Assembly: GCA_017476265.1 (NCBI GenBank)
Contig: JAFVAC010000033.1
Span: forward strand, 1-60,962
Direction of reading: 5' to 3'
DNA: 60,962 nt
DNA from: Clostridia bacterium
GTDB taxonomy: Bacteria; Bacillota; Clostridia; Christensenellales; DTU072
The notes beneath the pieces are model-generated. The model ran no database searches. It saw nothing but the letters and a program-made list of their open reading frames with translations, and was not told the DNA's origin. A program made the translations under genes and the position numbers. Shown piece by piece: positions 26,807 to 34,399 of this stretch. Numbering within the stretch: the first letter of the stretch is position 1; each line of letters opens with the position of its first letter.

Positions 26807-26834
26807 AAAAAACGGGCGAGTCGCCCGTTTTTTG
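26807..26834 (+). terminator. Intrinsic terminator after the acyltransferase
   Basis: Perfect eight-pair stem AACGGGCG/CGCCCGTT (26811-26818, 26822-26829) between an A run and a T run, so it could work on both strands. Confidence 0.85.
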
Positions 26835-26856
26835 TCGGTTTCGGTCGAAAAACGGG

Positions 26857-26885
26857 TTGACAAGGTCCGTAGCCTTTGGTACAAT
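26857..26885 (+). promoter_or_regulatory. Intact promoter in front of a broken gene
   Basis: TTGACA (26857-26862), 17-bp spacer, TACAAT (26880-26885) with an extended TGG. It serves the decayed alpha/beta hydrolase and perhaps the ferredoxin downstream. Confidence 0.8.
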
Positions 26886-26953
26886 AACGGCGGGACAAGA
26901 TTATTTTCTCAAGCGGAGATAAAGACTATTATCGAATACTCGGAGGACGAAAG

Positions 26954-27229
26954 ATGACCTTGACCAAGCGTTTGTTTTTAGCGGTAGACAAGATTTTTTA
27001 CCACAAGCAAAATCCAATCAAAAAGACGAAAGAACTTCTGAGCGGGGTCACCGTGATCCGCGACGTCTCGTATGCTCCCGACTTTCCCGAGAAGTCGGAA
27101 CGCCGTGCGGAGAATACGGCAGTACAAAATTCGCCGACAATCACGCCTTCGTCATCAACAACCATAACAGGGTGGCAAAAGATGCGTGGGAAGCGGCGTT
27201 TGAGTTTGTCGAGAGGTTTTGTAAATAGT
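26954..27229 (+). pseudogene. Alpha/beta hydrolase remnant with internal deletion and frameshift
   Basis: The first 50 codons (from ATG 26954, good GGAGG site) read like the start of an esterase: KIFYHKQN, then SGVTVIRDVSYAPDFPEKS. From about 27109 a different frame reads FADNHAFVINNHNRVAKDAW and on to a stop at 27227-27229, which looks like the C-terminal His-containing end of an alpha/beta hydrolase. The catalytic core of roughly 200 residues that should lie between is missing. In the first frame a meaningless tail runs on to 27292. I conclude an internal deletion with frameshift. Confidence 0.65.
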
Positions 27230-27284
27230 TTTTGTCGTTTTTTGGACGGTTTTGCAAAAGCCCTTTTGAAGAGGAAAAGCGTCG

Positions 27285-27290
27285 TATACT
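27285..27290 (+). promoter_or_regulatory. Probable -10 of the ferredoxin gene
   Basis: TATACT at 27285-27290, 44 bp before the ferredoxin start; only a poor -35 (CTTTTG, 16 bp upstream) is present. Confidence 0.45.
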
Positions 27291-27333
27291 GAAAGGAAGC
27301 GAGGGAATACTCTCGGTTTGTATGGAGGTAGAT

Positions 27334-27519
27334 ATGACTTATTATGTAGACAAAGAGACTTGTATCGGGTGCGGACTCTGCACGACGATCTGCCCGGAGG
27401 TGTTCGAGATGGACGCCGACGACTTAGCCAAAGCGATCGCCGACCCGGACGAAGCGACGAAAAGCGCCGCCGACGAAGCGCTGGAAAGTTGCCCGGTAGG
27501 CGCGATCGGCAAAAACTGA
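27334..27519 (+). CDS. Ferredoxin, single [4Fe-4S] type
   Basis: A 61-residue ferredoxin. The cluster motif CIGCGLCTTICP is at about residues 9-20 and a further Cys sits in ALESCPVGAI near the C-terminus; the middle is acidic (EVFEMDADD). This spacing fits the mono-cluster ferredoxins rather than the 2[4Fe-4S] clostridial type. The ATG at 27334 is chosen because GGAGGT lies five bases ahead; upstream in-frame starts run through the promoter. It acts as a soluble low-potential electron carrier. Confidence 0.9.
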   Translation: MTYYVDKETCIGCGLCTTICPEVFEMDADDLAKAIADPDEATKSAADEALESCPVGAIGKN

Positions 27520-27680
27520 CGCTTATTCAGATCATTGTTTTTTTGTCCTGTCTGATTTTTTGACTATGGTTTCGCGCGGTGATTTCAGGTCTTCAACAAG
27601 GTTTGTTTTCTGAACGTGAAATTCGATGGATCGATCTCAGAGTTTTGATTCCGACATTGATTGGACTCCTTGGTTTTTGG

Positions 27681-27843
27681 GTGATATATGTGCCTGCGGC
27701 GCAAGTAATGTTATGCCTTGCGGCATAGTGATGTTGCCCGTTTTACTTCGCAGTGACGTGTTCTTTTCACGCGCAAAGTGCACGTCACTTTTCTAAGCAT
27801 ACATCACGCACAAGGTACGCATCACGTTCCGCGGTAGCGGAAC
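27681..27843. repeat. Degenerate hairpin array with GTGATG/CATCAC spacers
   Basis: Three perfect hairpins follow each other: ATGCC-TTGC-GGCAT (27713-27726), GTGACGTG (27753-27760) with CACGTCAC (27781-27788), and GTTCCGC-GGTA-GCGGAAC (27826-27843). Between them recur GTGATG (27728-27733) and CATCACG (27802-27808 and 27820-27826). No reading frame explains it. The rest of the 27520-27851 gap (27520-27680) shows nothing I can name. Confidence 0.6.
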
Positions 27844-27851
27844 ATATCGTT

Positions 27852-27890
27852 AAAAAAATCCCCTTTTGGTAGACAAAAGAGGATTTTTTT
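27852..27890 (-). terminator. Bidirectional terminator next to tRNA-Gln
   Basis: A long stem of seven A plus TCC..CTTTTG paired with CAAAAG..GGA plus seven T. It directly follows the CCA end of the tRNA on the minus strand and could also stop plus-strand readthrough. Confidence 0.85.
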
Positions 27891-27963
27891 GGCAGGAGTA
27901 GTAAGAATCGAACTTACGCCAGAGGAGTCAGAGGCCTCTGTGCTGCCATTACACCATACTCCA
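27890..27963 (-). tRNA. tRNA-Gln (anticodon CTG)
   Basis: Read on the minus strand, this 74-base gene folds as a cloverleaf: acceptor TGGAGTA with TACTCCT, D arm GTG..CAC, anticodon loop CTCTGAC giving anticodon CTG, T arm GTAAG-TTCGATT-CTTAC, discriminator G and encoded CCA. The 1-72 pair is T-T instead of the usual T-A of tRNA-Gln, and the 31-39 pair is C-T. A consensus promoter lies upstream and a terminator immediately follows. Confidence 0.92.
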
Positions 27964-27988
27964 GCAAATAAATAACTGACTGTTGCTT

Positions 27989-28017
27989 ATTATACACGAT
28001 GATTTTTTATTTTGCAA
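27989..28017 (-). promoter_or_regulatory. tRNA-Gln promoter
   Basis: On the minus strand TTGCAA (28012-28017), 17-bp spacer, perfect TATAAT (27989-27994), 26 bp before the mature 5' end. Confidence 0.85.
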
Positions 28018-28044
28018 GGATTTTGAGGGAAGATTTTACAGCGT

Positions 28045-28875
28045 TTATAAAAGAGCGAGACTTTGGCGCGATTCTTTTCCGTGGACCGCTTCGTTTATCC
28101 CGTCGGCGATGACGTCGGCGTAGGCGCGTATCTGATAGTCGATCTCTTTGGCGGCGACGGTGAGGGTGCGCAAAGCGTCGGACTCGGCAAAGTCCCCTTT
28201 CGCAAACTCCGCGAGGATCTTTCGCGCATACATGACGGTGGGCACGCCGATCGCCACGACGGGTACGCCGAGAGAGCGTTCGTTCAGGATCGGTTTCGCA
28301 TTGGCGACGCCGCCGCCGGGCTCGATCCCCGCGTCGGAGAGTTGTATGACTCGACCGAGCCGCTCCGTCTTTCCGCAGGCGAGCGCGTCCACGGCGAGGA
28401 CGATCTTCGGCTTTTCTCGTCCGACCACGGCGGACAAAAGGGAAAAACTCTCTATCCCCGTCGTGCCCGATACGCCGCATTTGACGGCGGACAGGTTGCC
28501 GTAGGCGCTCCGCACCTTGCCGTCGTCGTAGAGGTGCGAGGTGACGACAAGACGATCGACCACGGCGCACCCGAGGGCGTCGGCGGTGACGTGTTCGTTG
28601 CCCAGTCCCGCCACGAGGACTTTGTCACCGGGTCCGACGCGGTACTTTCCGAAATAGAATAACAGAGCGCGCGAGAACTCTTCCGAAAGTTTAGTCCGTA
28701 GCCTTTCGTCGTCGTAGAGGTCGGACTTTATCAGAAGAGATCGGTAGTCTCCGTCCTTCGCTTCGGTCTCGGAGATCGTTATTTTGCCGAAATATCGCTT
28801 GCTCTCCCGTCGGGACAGGATAAAATCAGGAGAGAGGGAGGTCGGCTCGAACAGTTCGGAAAAAATTTTTGCCAT
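28045..28875 (-). CDS. gpr: GPR endopeptidase (spore protease)
   Basis: The 276-residue protein resembles germination protease GPR, which degrades small acid-soluble spore proteins. The family core is present: KVLVAGLGNEHVTADALGCAVVDRLVVTSHLY, then VKCGVSGTTGIES, then VLAVDALACGKTERLGRVIQLSDAGIEPGGGVAN and GVPVVAIGVPTVMYARKI. I chose MAKIFSELFEP at 28875; a longer frame would run into the rpsT promoter. At 276 residues it is shorter than Bacillus GPR (about 370), mainly at the C-terminus. It is divergent from rpsT; gpr-rpsT adjacency is known in Bacillus, supporting both calls. Confidence 0.88.
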   Translation of the reverse strand: MAKIFSELFEPTSLSPDFILSRRESKRYFGKITISETEAKDGDYRSLLIKSDLYDDERLRTKLSEEFSRALLFYFGKYRVGPGDKVLVAGLGNEHVTADALGCAVVDRLVVTSHLYDDGKVRSAYGNLSAVKCGVSGTTGIESFSLLSAVVGREKPKIVLAVDALACGKTERLGRVIQLSDAGIEPGGGVANAKPILNERSLGVPVVAIGVPTVMYARKILAEFAKGDFAESDALRTLTVAAKEIDYQIRAYADVIADGINEAVHGKESRQSLALL

Positions 28876-28919
28876 ACAAATTATTGTTTCCGAAAGGGAA
28901 AATATATAACGCAATACGG

Positions 28920-28949
28920 TTGACTTTTTCGGAATATTTGTGGTAAAAT
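28920..28949 (+). promoter_or_regulatory. rpsT promoter
   Basis: TTGACT (28920-28925), 18-bp spacer, TAAAAT (28944-28949) with extended TGG. Confidence 0.75.
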
Positions 28950-28991
28950 ACCGATACGTAAACAAACCTTGTGTTTTTTAAGGAGAAATAA

Positions 28992-29267
28992 ATGGCTAAT
29001 ATCAAGTCTCAAAAGAAGCGCGTCCTCATCACCCGTGAAGAGAACGCTCGCAACACCTCTAAGCGTAGCGCGGTCAAGACCGCCATCAAGAAGTACGAAG
29101 CGGCTATCGCCGCCGGAGACGTCGCCAAGGCGGAAGAACTGCTCCCCGCTACCTTCGCCGCGATCGACGCAGCCAAGAGCGACGGACTCTTCCATATCAA
29201 CAACGCCGCCAGAAAGAAGGCTCGTTTGTCCAAGGCTCTGGACGAAGCCAAAAAAGCGCAAGCGTAA
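28992..29267 (+). CDS. rpsT: 30S ribosomal protein S20
   Basis: The 91-residue, Lys/Ala-rich, all-helical protein is ribosomal protein S20, which binds 16S rRNA in the 30S body. The start MANIKSQKKRVLITREENARN and the end NNAARKKARLSKALDE are typical. AAGGAG lies seven bases before the ATG, and the promoter is 43 bp upstream. It appears to be transcribed alone. Confidence 0.97.
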   Translation: MANIKSQKKRVLITREENARNTSKRSAVKTAIKKYEAAIAAGDVAKAEELLPATFAAIDAAKSDGLFHINNAARKKARLSKALDEAKKAQA

Positions 29268-29350
29268 GTTTTTCCCGACAAGTACGAAAGACGACTTTGG
29301 TATAGCGGTAGCTATGCCTTTTTGTCTTATAGCGACGTGAGAGGTAATGT

Positions 29351-30280
29351 ATGAACCTGAACCACTTAAAATACGCCGTCGAGGTACAAAAGACCGGCTC
29401 CATCTCCAAAGCTGCCGAAAATTTGTGTATGAACCAGCCCAATCTCAGCCGCGCTATCAAGGAGCTGGAGGAGTCTTTGGGCATCAACATTTTCAAACGC
29501 ACATCCAAAGGAATAAAGCCCACCGTGCAGGGAGAGGAGTTTTTGTCCTATGCGGTGGATATTCTGGCGCGGGTAGAGCTGGTGGAGGGGAGGTATTCGG
29601 ACGCGAAGAGATTCCGACAGCAGTTTTCGGTGTCGGTCCAGCGGTCGGGGTACATCGCCGACGCCTTCCGCGACTTTATGCGCGGGATAGACTTCGACAA
29701 GGCGACCGAGATCTACTATCGGGAGACCAACGCCATGCGCGCCATCACCAATCTCACGCAAGAGAACTATCACCTCGGCGTGGTCCGATATCAGACTGTC
29801 TTCGAGCCCTTTTTCCACTCCCTGTTCCGCGAGAAAGGGATTGTGGGGAAAAAGATCGTGGAGTTTTCATACAAACTCATTATGAGCGCCAAGCATCCTT
29901 TGGCGCAGGCGGAGGAGATCAAGTTTTCCGATCTTGCCGACTATATCCAGATCGCCTACGGCGACCCCTATGTGCCGTCGATGTCGCAGTTCGACGTCAA
30001 ACGGGAGGAGCGACTGGAAGAAAACGACAAGCGCGTCTACGTCTACGACCGCGCCAGCAAGATCGATCTCTTGACCGACTTGCCCGACGCCTATATGTTC
30101 GTCAGCGCGGTGCCGAAGCACCGCTTGGAGGAATATCACCTGGTGGAAAAGACCTGCGTGGACGACTTGCGTCGCTACGAGGACGTCCTCATCTACCTCA
30201 AAGAGTACCGTTTTTCCGACCTGGACAAGGCGTTTTTCGCCGCGTTGGAGAAGTCGAAAAACAACACTTTCGGCAAATAG
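29351..30280 (+). CDS. LysR-family transcriptional regulator
   Basis: The 309-residue protein has the LysR helix-turn-helix at about 1-60 (GSISKAAENLCMNQPNLSRAI, LGINIFKRTSKGIKPTVQG) and a substrate-binding domain after about residue 90. The second domain is less typical than in the LysR at 192 and is rich in Asp and Tyr. No divergent target gene is present: rpsT lies 84 bp upstream on the same strand and a terminator follows. Its regulon is therefore not indicated by context. Confidence 0.9.
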   Translation: MNLNHLKYAVEVQKTGSISKAAENLCMNQPNLSRAIKELEESLGINIFKRTSKGIKPTVQGEEFLSYAVDILARVELVEGRYSDAKRFRQQFSVSVQRSGYIADAFRDFMRGIDFDKATEIYYRETNAMRAITNLTQENYHLGVVRYQTVFEPFFHSLFREKGIVGKKIVEFSYKLIMSAKHPLAQAEEIKFSDLADYIQIAYGDPYVPSMSQFDVKREERLEENDKRVYVYDRASKIDLLTDLPDAYMFVSAVPKHRLEEYHLVEKTCVDDLRRYEDVLIYLKEYRFSDLDKAFFAALEKSKNNTFGK

Positions 30281-30295
30281 CCGTCCGTTTGTTTC

Positions 30296-30317
30296 GCCCC
30301 GTAAGGGGCATTTTTTT
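30296..30317 (+). terminator. Intrinsic terminator after lysR
   Basis: GCCCC-GTAA-GGGGC followed by A and seven T. Confidence 0.85.
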
Positions 30318-30390
30318 ATGACCCGATCGATGGCAAAGCGGTATTTACTATAAATATACCTACTGTTTATTGACAATAGCGAAAGTTCTT

Positions 30391-30419
30391 TTGACAAAGG
30401 GCGTTTTTTCTGTTATAAT
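30391..30419 (+). promoter_or_regulatory. Promoter of the cyclophilin gene
   Basis: Consensus TTGACA (30391-30396), 17-bp spacer and TATAAT (30414-30419) with extended TGT. A second TTGACA at 30370-30375 has no partner at the right distance. Confidence 0.88.
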
Positions 30420-30467
30420 GCGAGAAAAGAGGCTCGGGAAAGCGTTTTCGGGCGAGAAAGGAGCAAA

Positions 30468-30980
30468 ATGGGCTATAAGAAAACGGACTTTGAGACGAAT
30501 TTTGTGAAGATCGAGATGGAGAGCGGGGACGGGATCGTCCTCGAACTGGACCCGACGACGGCGCCCATCACGGTCGCCAACTTCAAAAAACTGGTTGCTC
30601 GTGGCTTTTACGACGGGTTGATCTTTCATCGCGTCATCGCCGGATTTATGATCCAGGGCGGAGACCCGACCGGGACCGGTATGGGCGGGAGCGAAGAGAC
30701 GATCAAGGGCGAGTTCATAAAAAACGGCGTCAACAATCCGCTCAGCCACAAGCGCGGCGTGATCTCTATGGCGCGCAGTATGATGAACAATTCGGCTTCG
30801 TCCCAGTTCTTTATCTGCCACGCCGACGCGACTTTCCTCGACGGCTCTTACGCCGCGTTCGGCAAGACGGTGGAGGGGATCGAGACGGTGGATAAGATAG
30901 CCGCCGGGCGCACGGATCGGAACGACAGACCGTTGCAAACGCAAAAGATGAAAAAAGTTTACTTCGTCGAAGCGGAGTAG
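30468..30980 (+). CDS. Cyclophilin-type peptidyl-prolyl isomerase
   Basis: The 170-residue protein is a single-domain cyclophilin that catalyses cis-trans proline isomerisation. The active-site run FHRVIAGFMIQGGDPTGTGMGG, the MARSMMNNSASSQFFICHAD segment and FGKTVEGIETVDKI are all present. No signal peptide or membrane anchor, so it is cytosolic. GAAAGGAG precedes the ATG. A HAD-family phosphatase follows after 15 bp, probably in the same transcript. Confidence 0.95.
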   Translation: MGYKKTDFETNFVKIEMESGDGIVLELDPTTAPITVANFKKLVARGFYDGLIFHRVIAGFMIQGGDPTGTGMGGSEETIKGEFIKNGVNNPLSHKRGVISMARSMMNNSASSQFFICHADATFLDGSYAAFGKTVEGIETVDKIAAGRTDRNDRPLQTQKMKKVYFVEAE

Positions 30981-30995
30981 GAAAAGGAGATATAT

Positions 30996-31784
30996 ATGTC
31001 TGATATGGATATTTTACGGTCCAAGCACGGGTTCGTGTGCGATATGGACGGCGTCATCTATCACGGGAATCAACTGTTGCCCGGTGTGAAAGAGTTCGTC
31101 GATTGGCTCAAGGCGTCGGACAAGAGATTCTTGTTTTTGACCAACGCCAGCGGCAAGTCGCCGAAAGAACTGCAGAGAAAACTCAAGCGTATGGGGCTGG
31201 ACGTAGGGGAGGAGAACTTCTACACCTCGGCGCAAGCCACCGCGAAATTTTTGTCCACGCAGGCGCCCGGTTGTTCGGCGTACGTCATCGGCGAGCCGGG
31301 ACTCTACAACGCCATCTACGACGCGGGGATCACGATGAACGACGTCGACCCGGACTACGTCGTCGTGGGCGAGACCTACAACTATAATCTCGACTATATG
31401 TGCAAAGCGATGCGTATGGTGGAGAAGGGCGCGAGACTCATCGCCACCAACTCCGACCTCGTCTATCCCGACGAGTACGGCAACGTGCCCGCTTGCCGCG
31501 CGCTGGTGTCTCCGATCGAATTGACGACCGGAAGGCAGGCGTACTACATCGGTAAGCCAAATCCGCTCATGATGCGCACGGCTTTACATATGCTGGACAC
31601 CCACTCGGGGGACAGCGTGATGATCGGTGACCGTATGGATACCGACATAATAGCCGGCATAGAGTCCGGTATGACAAGCGTATTGGTCCTGTCCGGCGTA
31701 TCCACGAGAGAGAACATCGCCGTCTTCCCATATCGTCCGCACTATATTCTCGACGGCGTGGGAGACATCGCGCTCAAAGCGTAA
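30996..31784 (+). CDS. HAD-IIA family phosphatase (NagD-like)
   Basis: The 262-residue protein is a HAD-superfamily hydrolase of subclass IIA. Motif I DMDGVIYHG carries the nucleophile and acid/base Asp residues (about 14 and 16), motif II FLTNASGKS follows, the large C2 cap covers about 75-190, Lys of motif III is in YIGKPNP, and motif IV GDRMDTDIIAG ends the core. Such enzymes hydrolyse sugar or nucleotide phosphates. AGGAG lies upstream of the ATG. Confidence 0.93.
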   Translation: MSDMDILRSKHGFVCDMDGVIYHGNQLLPGVKEFVDWLKASDKRFLFLTNASGKSPKELQRKLKRMGLDVGEENFYTSAQATAKFLSTQAPGCSAYVIGEPGLYNAIYDAGITMNDVDPDYVVVGETYNYNLDYMCKAMRMVEKGARLIATNSDLVYPDEYGNVPACRALVSPIELTTGRQAYYIGKPNPLMMRTALHMLDTHSGDSVMIGDRMDTDIIAGIESGMTSVLVLSGVSTRENIAVFPYRPHYILDGVGDIALKA

Positions 31785-31833
31785 AAGACATATTTTTCAT
31801 AGGAAAAAATATCAATAGACAAGGGAGAAAGAC

Positions 31834-33105
31834 ATGAAAAACGGCAAAATAATCATCACGAATGTCATCATCGTCTTGGTTGCGGTCGCTGCCATCGTCA
31901 CGTTGTGGCTGGGGAGCTTTATGCAGATCGACCTGAGCCTCACCGTCAATCAAAAGAACGTCGAGGAGATCGCCGGAGAGGAAGCGGACGTGTCCGCTTT
32001 GGGGGAGTTTTCCATAACGATCCCGCTCAGTCTTACGTTGAAGGACTCCGATGGGATCAGCGCCATCTTCGGCGATCGTACCGCCGTGACCAAACAGGTC
32101 GTGGAGCGTGAGATCTCGAGCGTATTGCAGAATCTTTTCTCCGCCGCGAAAGACGTTATGAAGACGGTCACGAAAGCCGTCGTCAACAAGGCGGTGGACG
32201 AGGCGAAAAACGCCATCGAGAAGCAACTCGGCGAGGGGACCGACACGCAAAAGGTCCTCGAAGAGCAGTACGGCGTGTCCGGGGAGGACATCGAGACCTT
32301 CAAGACGGAGCTCTCGGACACCATCACCCTCGTCCTGGACGGAGGGAGCACGGACGACCTGAAGGCAAAACTGGAGGACTCCGAGACGTTGGATAAGATC
32401 CTCGAGGCATACGCCGAGGCGGAACTGAAAGAGAAGCTCGGCGTGGACACTCTTGACGACGAGCAAAAGGCGCAAGCCGCCGCCAATGCGGAGGAGAAGA
32501 AGAACGAGGTCCTCGACAAGTACGACGAAGTGATCGAACAGTTCGCCGACGAAGAGGGCAATCTTTCGGTCGGTAGCATCGTCGCCGGGATGATGGACGA
32601 AGCCGGGATCAAGGACGACAACGGGGACAAAGTGAAGATCGAGACCGAAGAGGACTTAAAGAACTTCATCTCCGAAAAGATCAACGGGACGATGGAAGAG
32701 AACACCGAGTACATCGGCTACGCGCTGATGGGACTGGGCGTGTTCGTCCTGTTCGTGATGGCTTGCTGGGCGTACGTCATCCTCAAGATCATCATCAAAC
32801 TCTTTATGAAAAACAAGACCGTCTTCTTCGGTCTGCCGCAAGCGTTCGGGTGGATGCCACACGTCTTTTTCATCGGTCTGCCGATGACGATCATCAGACT
32901 GTCCGACGTCATCTTGCCGAAACTCTCCGATCAACTCGGCGAGGACGCCACCAAGGTCGTCAAAATGGCGCAGAATATGGTCAGTCTGAACGTCTCCTCC
33001 CTGACTTGGGTGAGCGCGTTGTGCACGGTGGTGCTTCTTATCATCTCCTTCTTCTACTATAAGTGGAGACGTCAGATCAAGAAAGAACTCAAGAGCGGCA
33101 AATAG
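31834..33105 (+). CDS. Hypothetical membrane protein with large extracytoplasmic helical domain
   Basis: I do not recognise this 423-residue protein. It has one hydrophobic segment at about 8-28, then some 260 polar residues rich in Glu, Asp, Lys and Ala with coiled-coil character (about 85-240), and then three hydrophobic helices at about 293-325, 330-361 and 388-410. The C-terminus is basic (RRQIKKELKSGK). The topology suggests an outside domain between membrane helices. It follows the HAD gene by 49 bp with a GGGAG site and is ended by a strong terminator. Confidence 0.85.
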   Translation: MKNGKIIITNVIIVLVAVAAIVTLWLGSFMQIDLSLTVNQKNVEEIAGEEADVSALGEFSITIPLSLTLKDSDGISAIFGDRTAVTKQVVEREISSVLQNLFSAAKDVMKTVTKAVVNKAVDEAKNAIEKQLGEGTDTQKVLEEQYGVSGEDIETFKTELSDTITLVLDGGSTDDLKAKLEDSETLDKILEAYAEAELKEKLGVDTLDDEQKAQAAANAEEKKNEVLDKYDEVIEQFADEEGNLSVGSIVAGMMDEAGIKDDNGDKVKIETEEDLKNFISEKINGTMEENTEYIGYALMGLGVFVLFVMACWAYVILKIIIKLFMKNKTVFFGLPQAFGWMPHVFFIGLPMTIIRLSDVILPKLSDQLGEDATKVVKMAQNMVSLNVSSLTWVSALCTVVLLIISFFYYKWRRQIKKELKSGK

Positions 33106-33166
33106 AGTTTCCGCGTCGGAAGTCCGCATTGACAAAGGATATCGACGAATAAAAAGAATGGCAAAA

Positions 33167-33189
33167 GGGGCTGTCAAAGCCCCTTTTTT
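33167..33189 (+). terminator. Intrinsic terminator after the membrane protein
   Basis: GGGGCT (33167-33172) / AGCCCC (33178-33183) extended by A-T pairs on both sides, then six T. Confidence 0.85.
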
Positions 33190-33248
33190 CTACATTATTC
33201 GACAAAGGTAAAAAAACACCAAAATCCGCACCGTAGAGGAATTGGGTA

Positions 33249-33277
33249 TTGAACATTGTCAAACCTCGTGGTATAAT
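33249..33277 (+). promoter_or_regulatory. Promoter of the aldolase gene
   Basis: TTGAAC (33249-33254), 17-bp spacer, TATAAT (33272-33277) with extended TGG. Confidence 0.8.
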
Positions 33278-33317
33278 TTTGTTGAAGACAAAATACTGTA
33301 TATTTGGGGAGAGCATC

Positions 33318-34304
33318 GTGGGCACCGCAAACGAAATATTCGACAGGAACTATAACAATATAATAAAAAGGCTGGAGCTCGCAGGCATCACGCCGCTCAT
33401 CAAGATCGACGACGTGAAAGACGCACTGCCGCTTATGGGGGCTTTGACCGCCGCCAACGTCAACGTGGTGGAGATCACTTTCCGCACGTCCGCGGCAAGA
33501 GACGTCATAAAAATGATCTCCTCTAAGACCAACCTTTTGGTCGGGGCTGGCACGGTCATCTCCATCGAACAAGTCAACGACGCCGTGGGAGCCGGAGCCA
33601 AATACATCGTCACCCCCGCCTTCAATCCCAAAGTCGTGGATCGCTGTATAGAATTGGGCGTGCCGGTCTTTCCGGGGTGCAGCTCTGCTACCGACATCGA
33701 GCAGGCGTACGAAAAAGGTCTGCGTGTGGTCAAGTTCTTCCCGTCCGAGCTCCTCGGTGGCGTCAAAATGTTACGCGCGTTGAGCGGGCCGTATCCTTTT
33801 ATGCGCTTCATTCCCACCGGTGGGATCCGCGCCGACAATCTCAACGAGTACCTGTCCTTTAACAAAGTCCTCTGTTGCGGCGGGACCTATATCGTGCCTG
33901 AAGAACTTCTTAAGCAAAAGAGATATCAGGAGATCACGCGCATTGCCCGCGAGAGCGTCAACAAGATGCTGGACATCAAACTCGACCACGTCGCCATCAA
34001 TACCGACTACGCCACGGGGACCAATCTCTTGAAGACTTTTTCCAAACTGTCGGGCGAGGTCTACGTCGAGAGCGAAGACAAGGTCTGCGGCATCGAGGTC
34101 GTCCGCGACGGCAAACACGACAATCTCGGACACATCGCCTTTTCCTCTCCCAATCTGGAGCGGTGCGTGTACTACCTGGAGATGAGAGGATTCGTCGTGG
34201 ATCCATCGACCGTCGTCAAAGAAAACGGAAAAATAGCCAAACTGCACTTATCCGGAGACAACGCCGGCTTCACGATACAACTCATTCGTAAACAAGATCC
34301 GTAA
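33318..34304 (+). CDS. eda: KDPG/KHG aldolase fused to a glyoxalase-like (VOC) domain
   Basis: The 328-residue protein starts with a class I aldolase barrel (about 1-210) of the Eda family, which splits 2-keto-3-deoxy-6-phosphogluconate into pyruvate and glyceraldehyde 3-phosphate. Glu52 and Arg56 in VVEITFRT and the Schiff-base Lys139 in VVKFFPSE are present, with the phosphate loop PTGG at 166-169. Residues about 222-326 (LDHVAIN to the end) look like a VOC/glyoxalase-fold domain. I place the start at the GTG 33318, six bases after GGGGAG; an upstream ATG lies inside the promoter. Confidence 0.87.
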   Translation: MGTANEIFDRNYNNIIKRLELAGITPLIKIDDVKDALPLMGALTAANVNVVEITFRTSAARDVIKMISSKTNLLVGAGTVISIEQVNDAVGAGAKYIVTPAFNPKVVDRCIELGVPVFPGCSSATDIEQAYEKGLRVVKFFPSELLGGVKMLRALSGPYPFMRFIPTGGIRADNLNEYLSFNKVLCCGGTYIVPEELLKQKRYQEITRIARESVNKMLDIKLDHVAINTDYATGTNLLKTFSKLSGEVYVESEDKVCGIEVVRDGKHDNLGHIAFSSPNLERCVYYLEMRGFVVDPSTVVKENGKIAKLHLSGDNAGFTIQLIRKQDP

Positions 34305-34326
34305 AATATGAAAAAAAGTTCACAAA

Positions 34327-34360
34327 AGACGTTCGTTTGATTGACATCGGACGTCTTTTT
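34327..34360 (+). terminator. Terminator of the aldolase gene, overlapping the next promoter
   Basis: Nine-pair stem AGACGTTCG (34327-34335) / CGGACGTCT (34348-34356, one G-U), then T residues. The -35 of the ABC promoter (34341-34346) lies in its loop. Confidence 0.75.
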
Positions 34361-34370
34361 GCTATATACT
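34341..34370 (+). promoter_or_regulatory. Promoter of the ABC exporter operon
   Basis: TTGACA (34341-34346), 18-bp spacer, TATACT (34365-34370). Transcription would begin around 34376-34378, directly at the leader hairpin. Confidence 0.75.
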
Positions 34371-34375
34371 TTTTC

Positions 34376-34399
34376 AAAAAGAGCGTTTCGGCTCTTTTT
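34376..34399 (+). terminator. Leader terminator hairpin (possible attenuator)
   Basis: AAAAAGAGC (34376-34384) pairs with GCTCTTTTT (34391-34399) around a GTTTCG loop, ending in a T run. It sits at the very start of the ABC transcript, before the coding region at 34442. A second small hairpin GTTAG/CTAAC follows at about 34409-34423. Confidence 0.55.

Noticed and set aside
33249..33317. ATG at 33249 as the start of the aldolase gene
   Set aside because: It overlaps the -35 of the promoter; the GTG at 33318 has a well-placed GGGGAG site.
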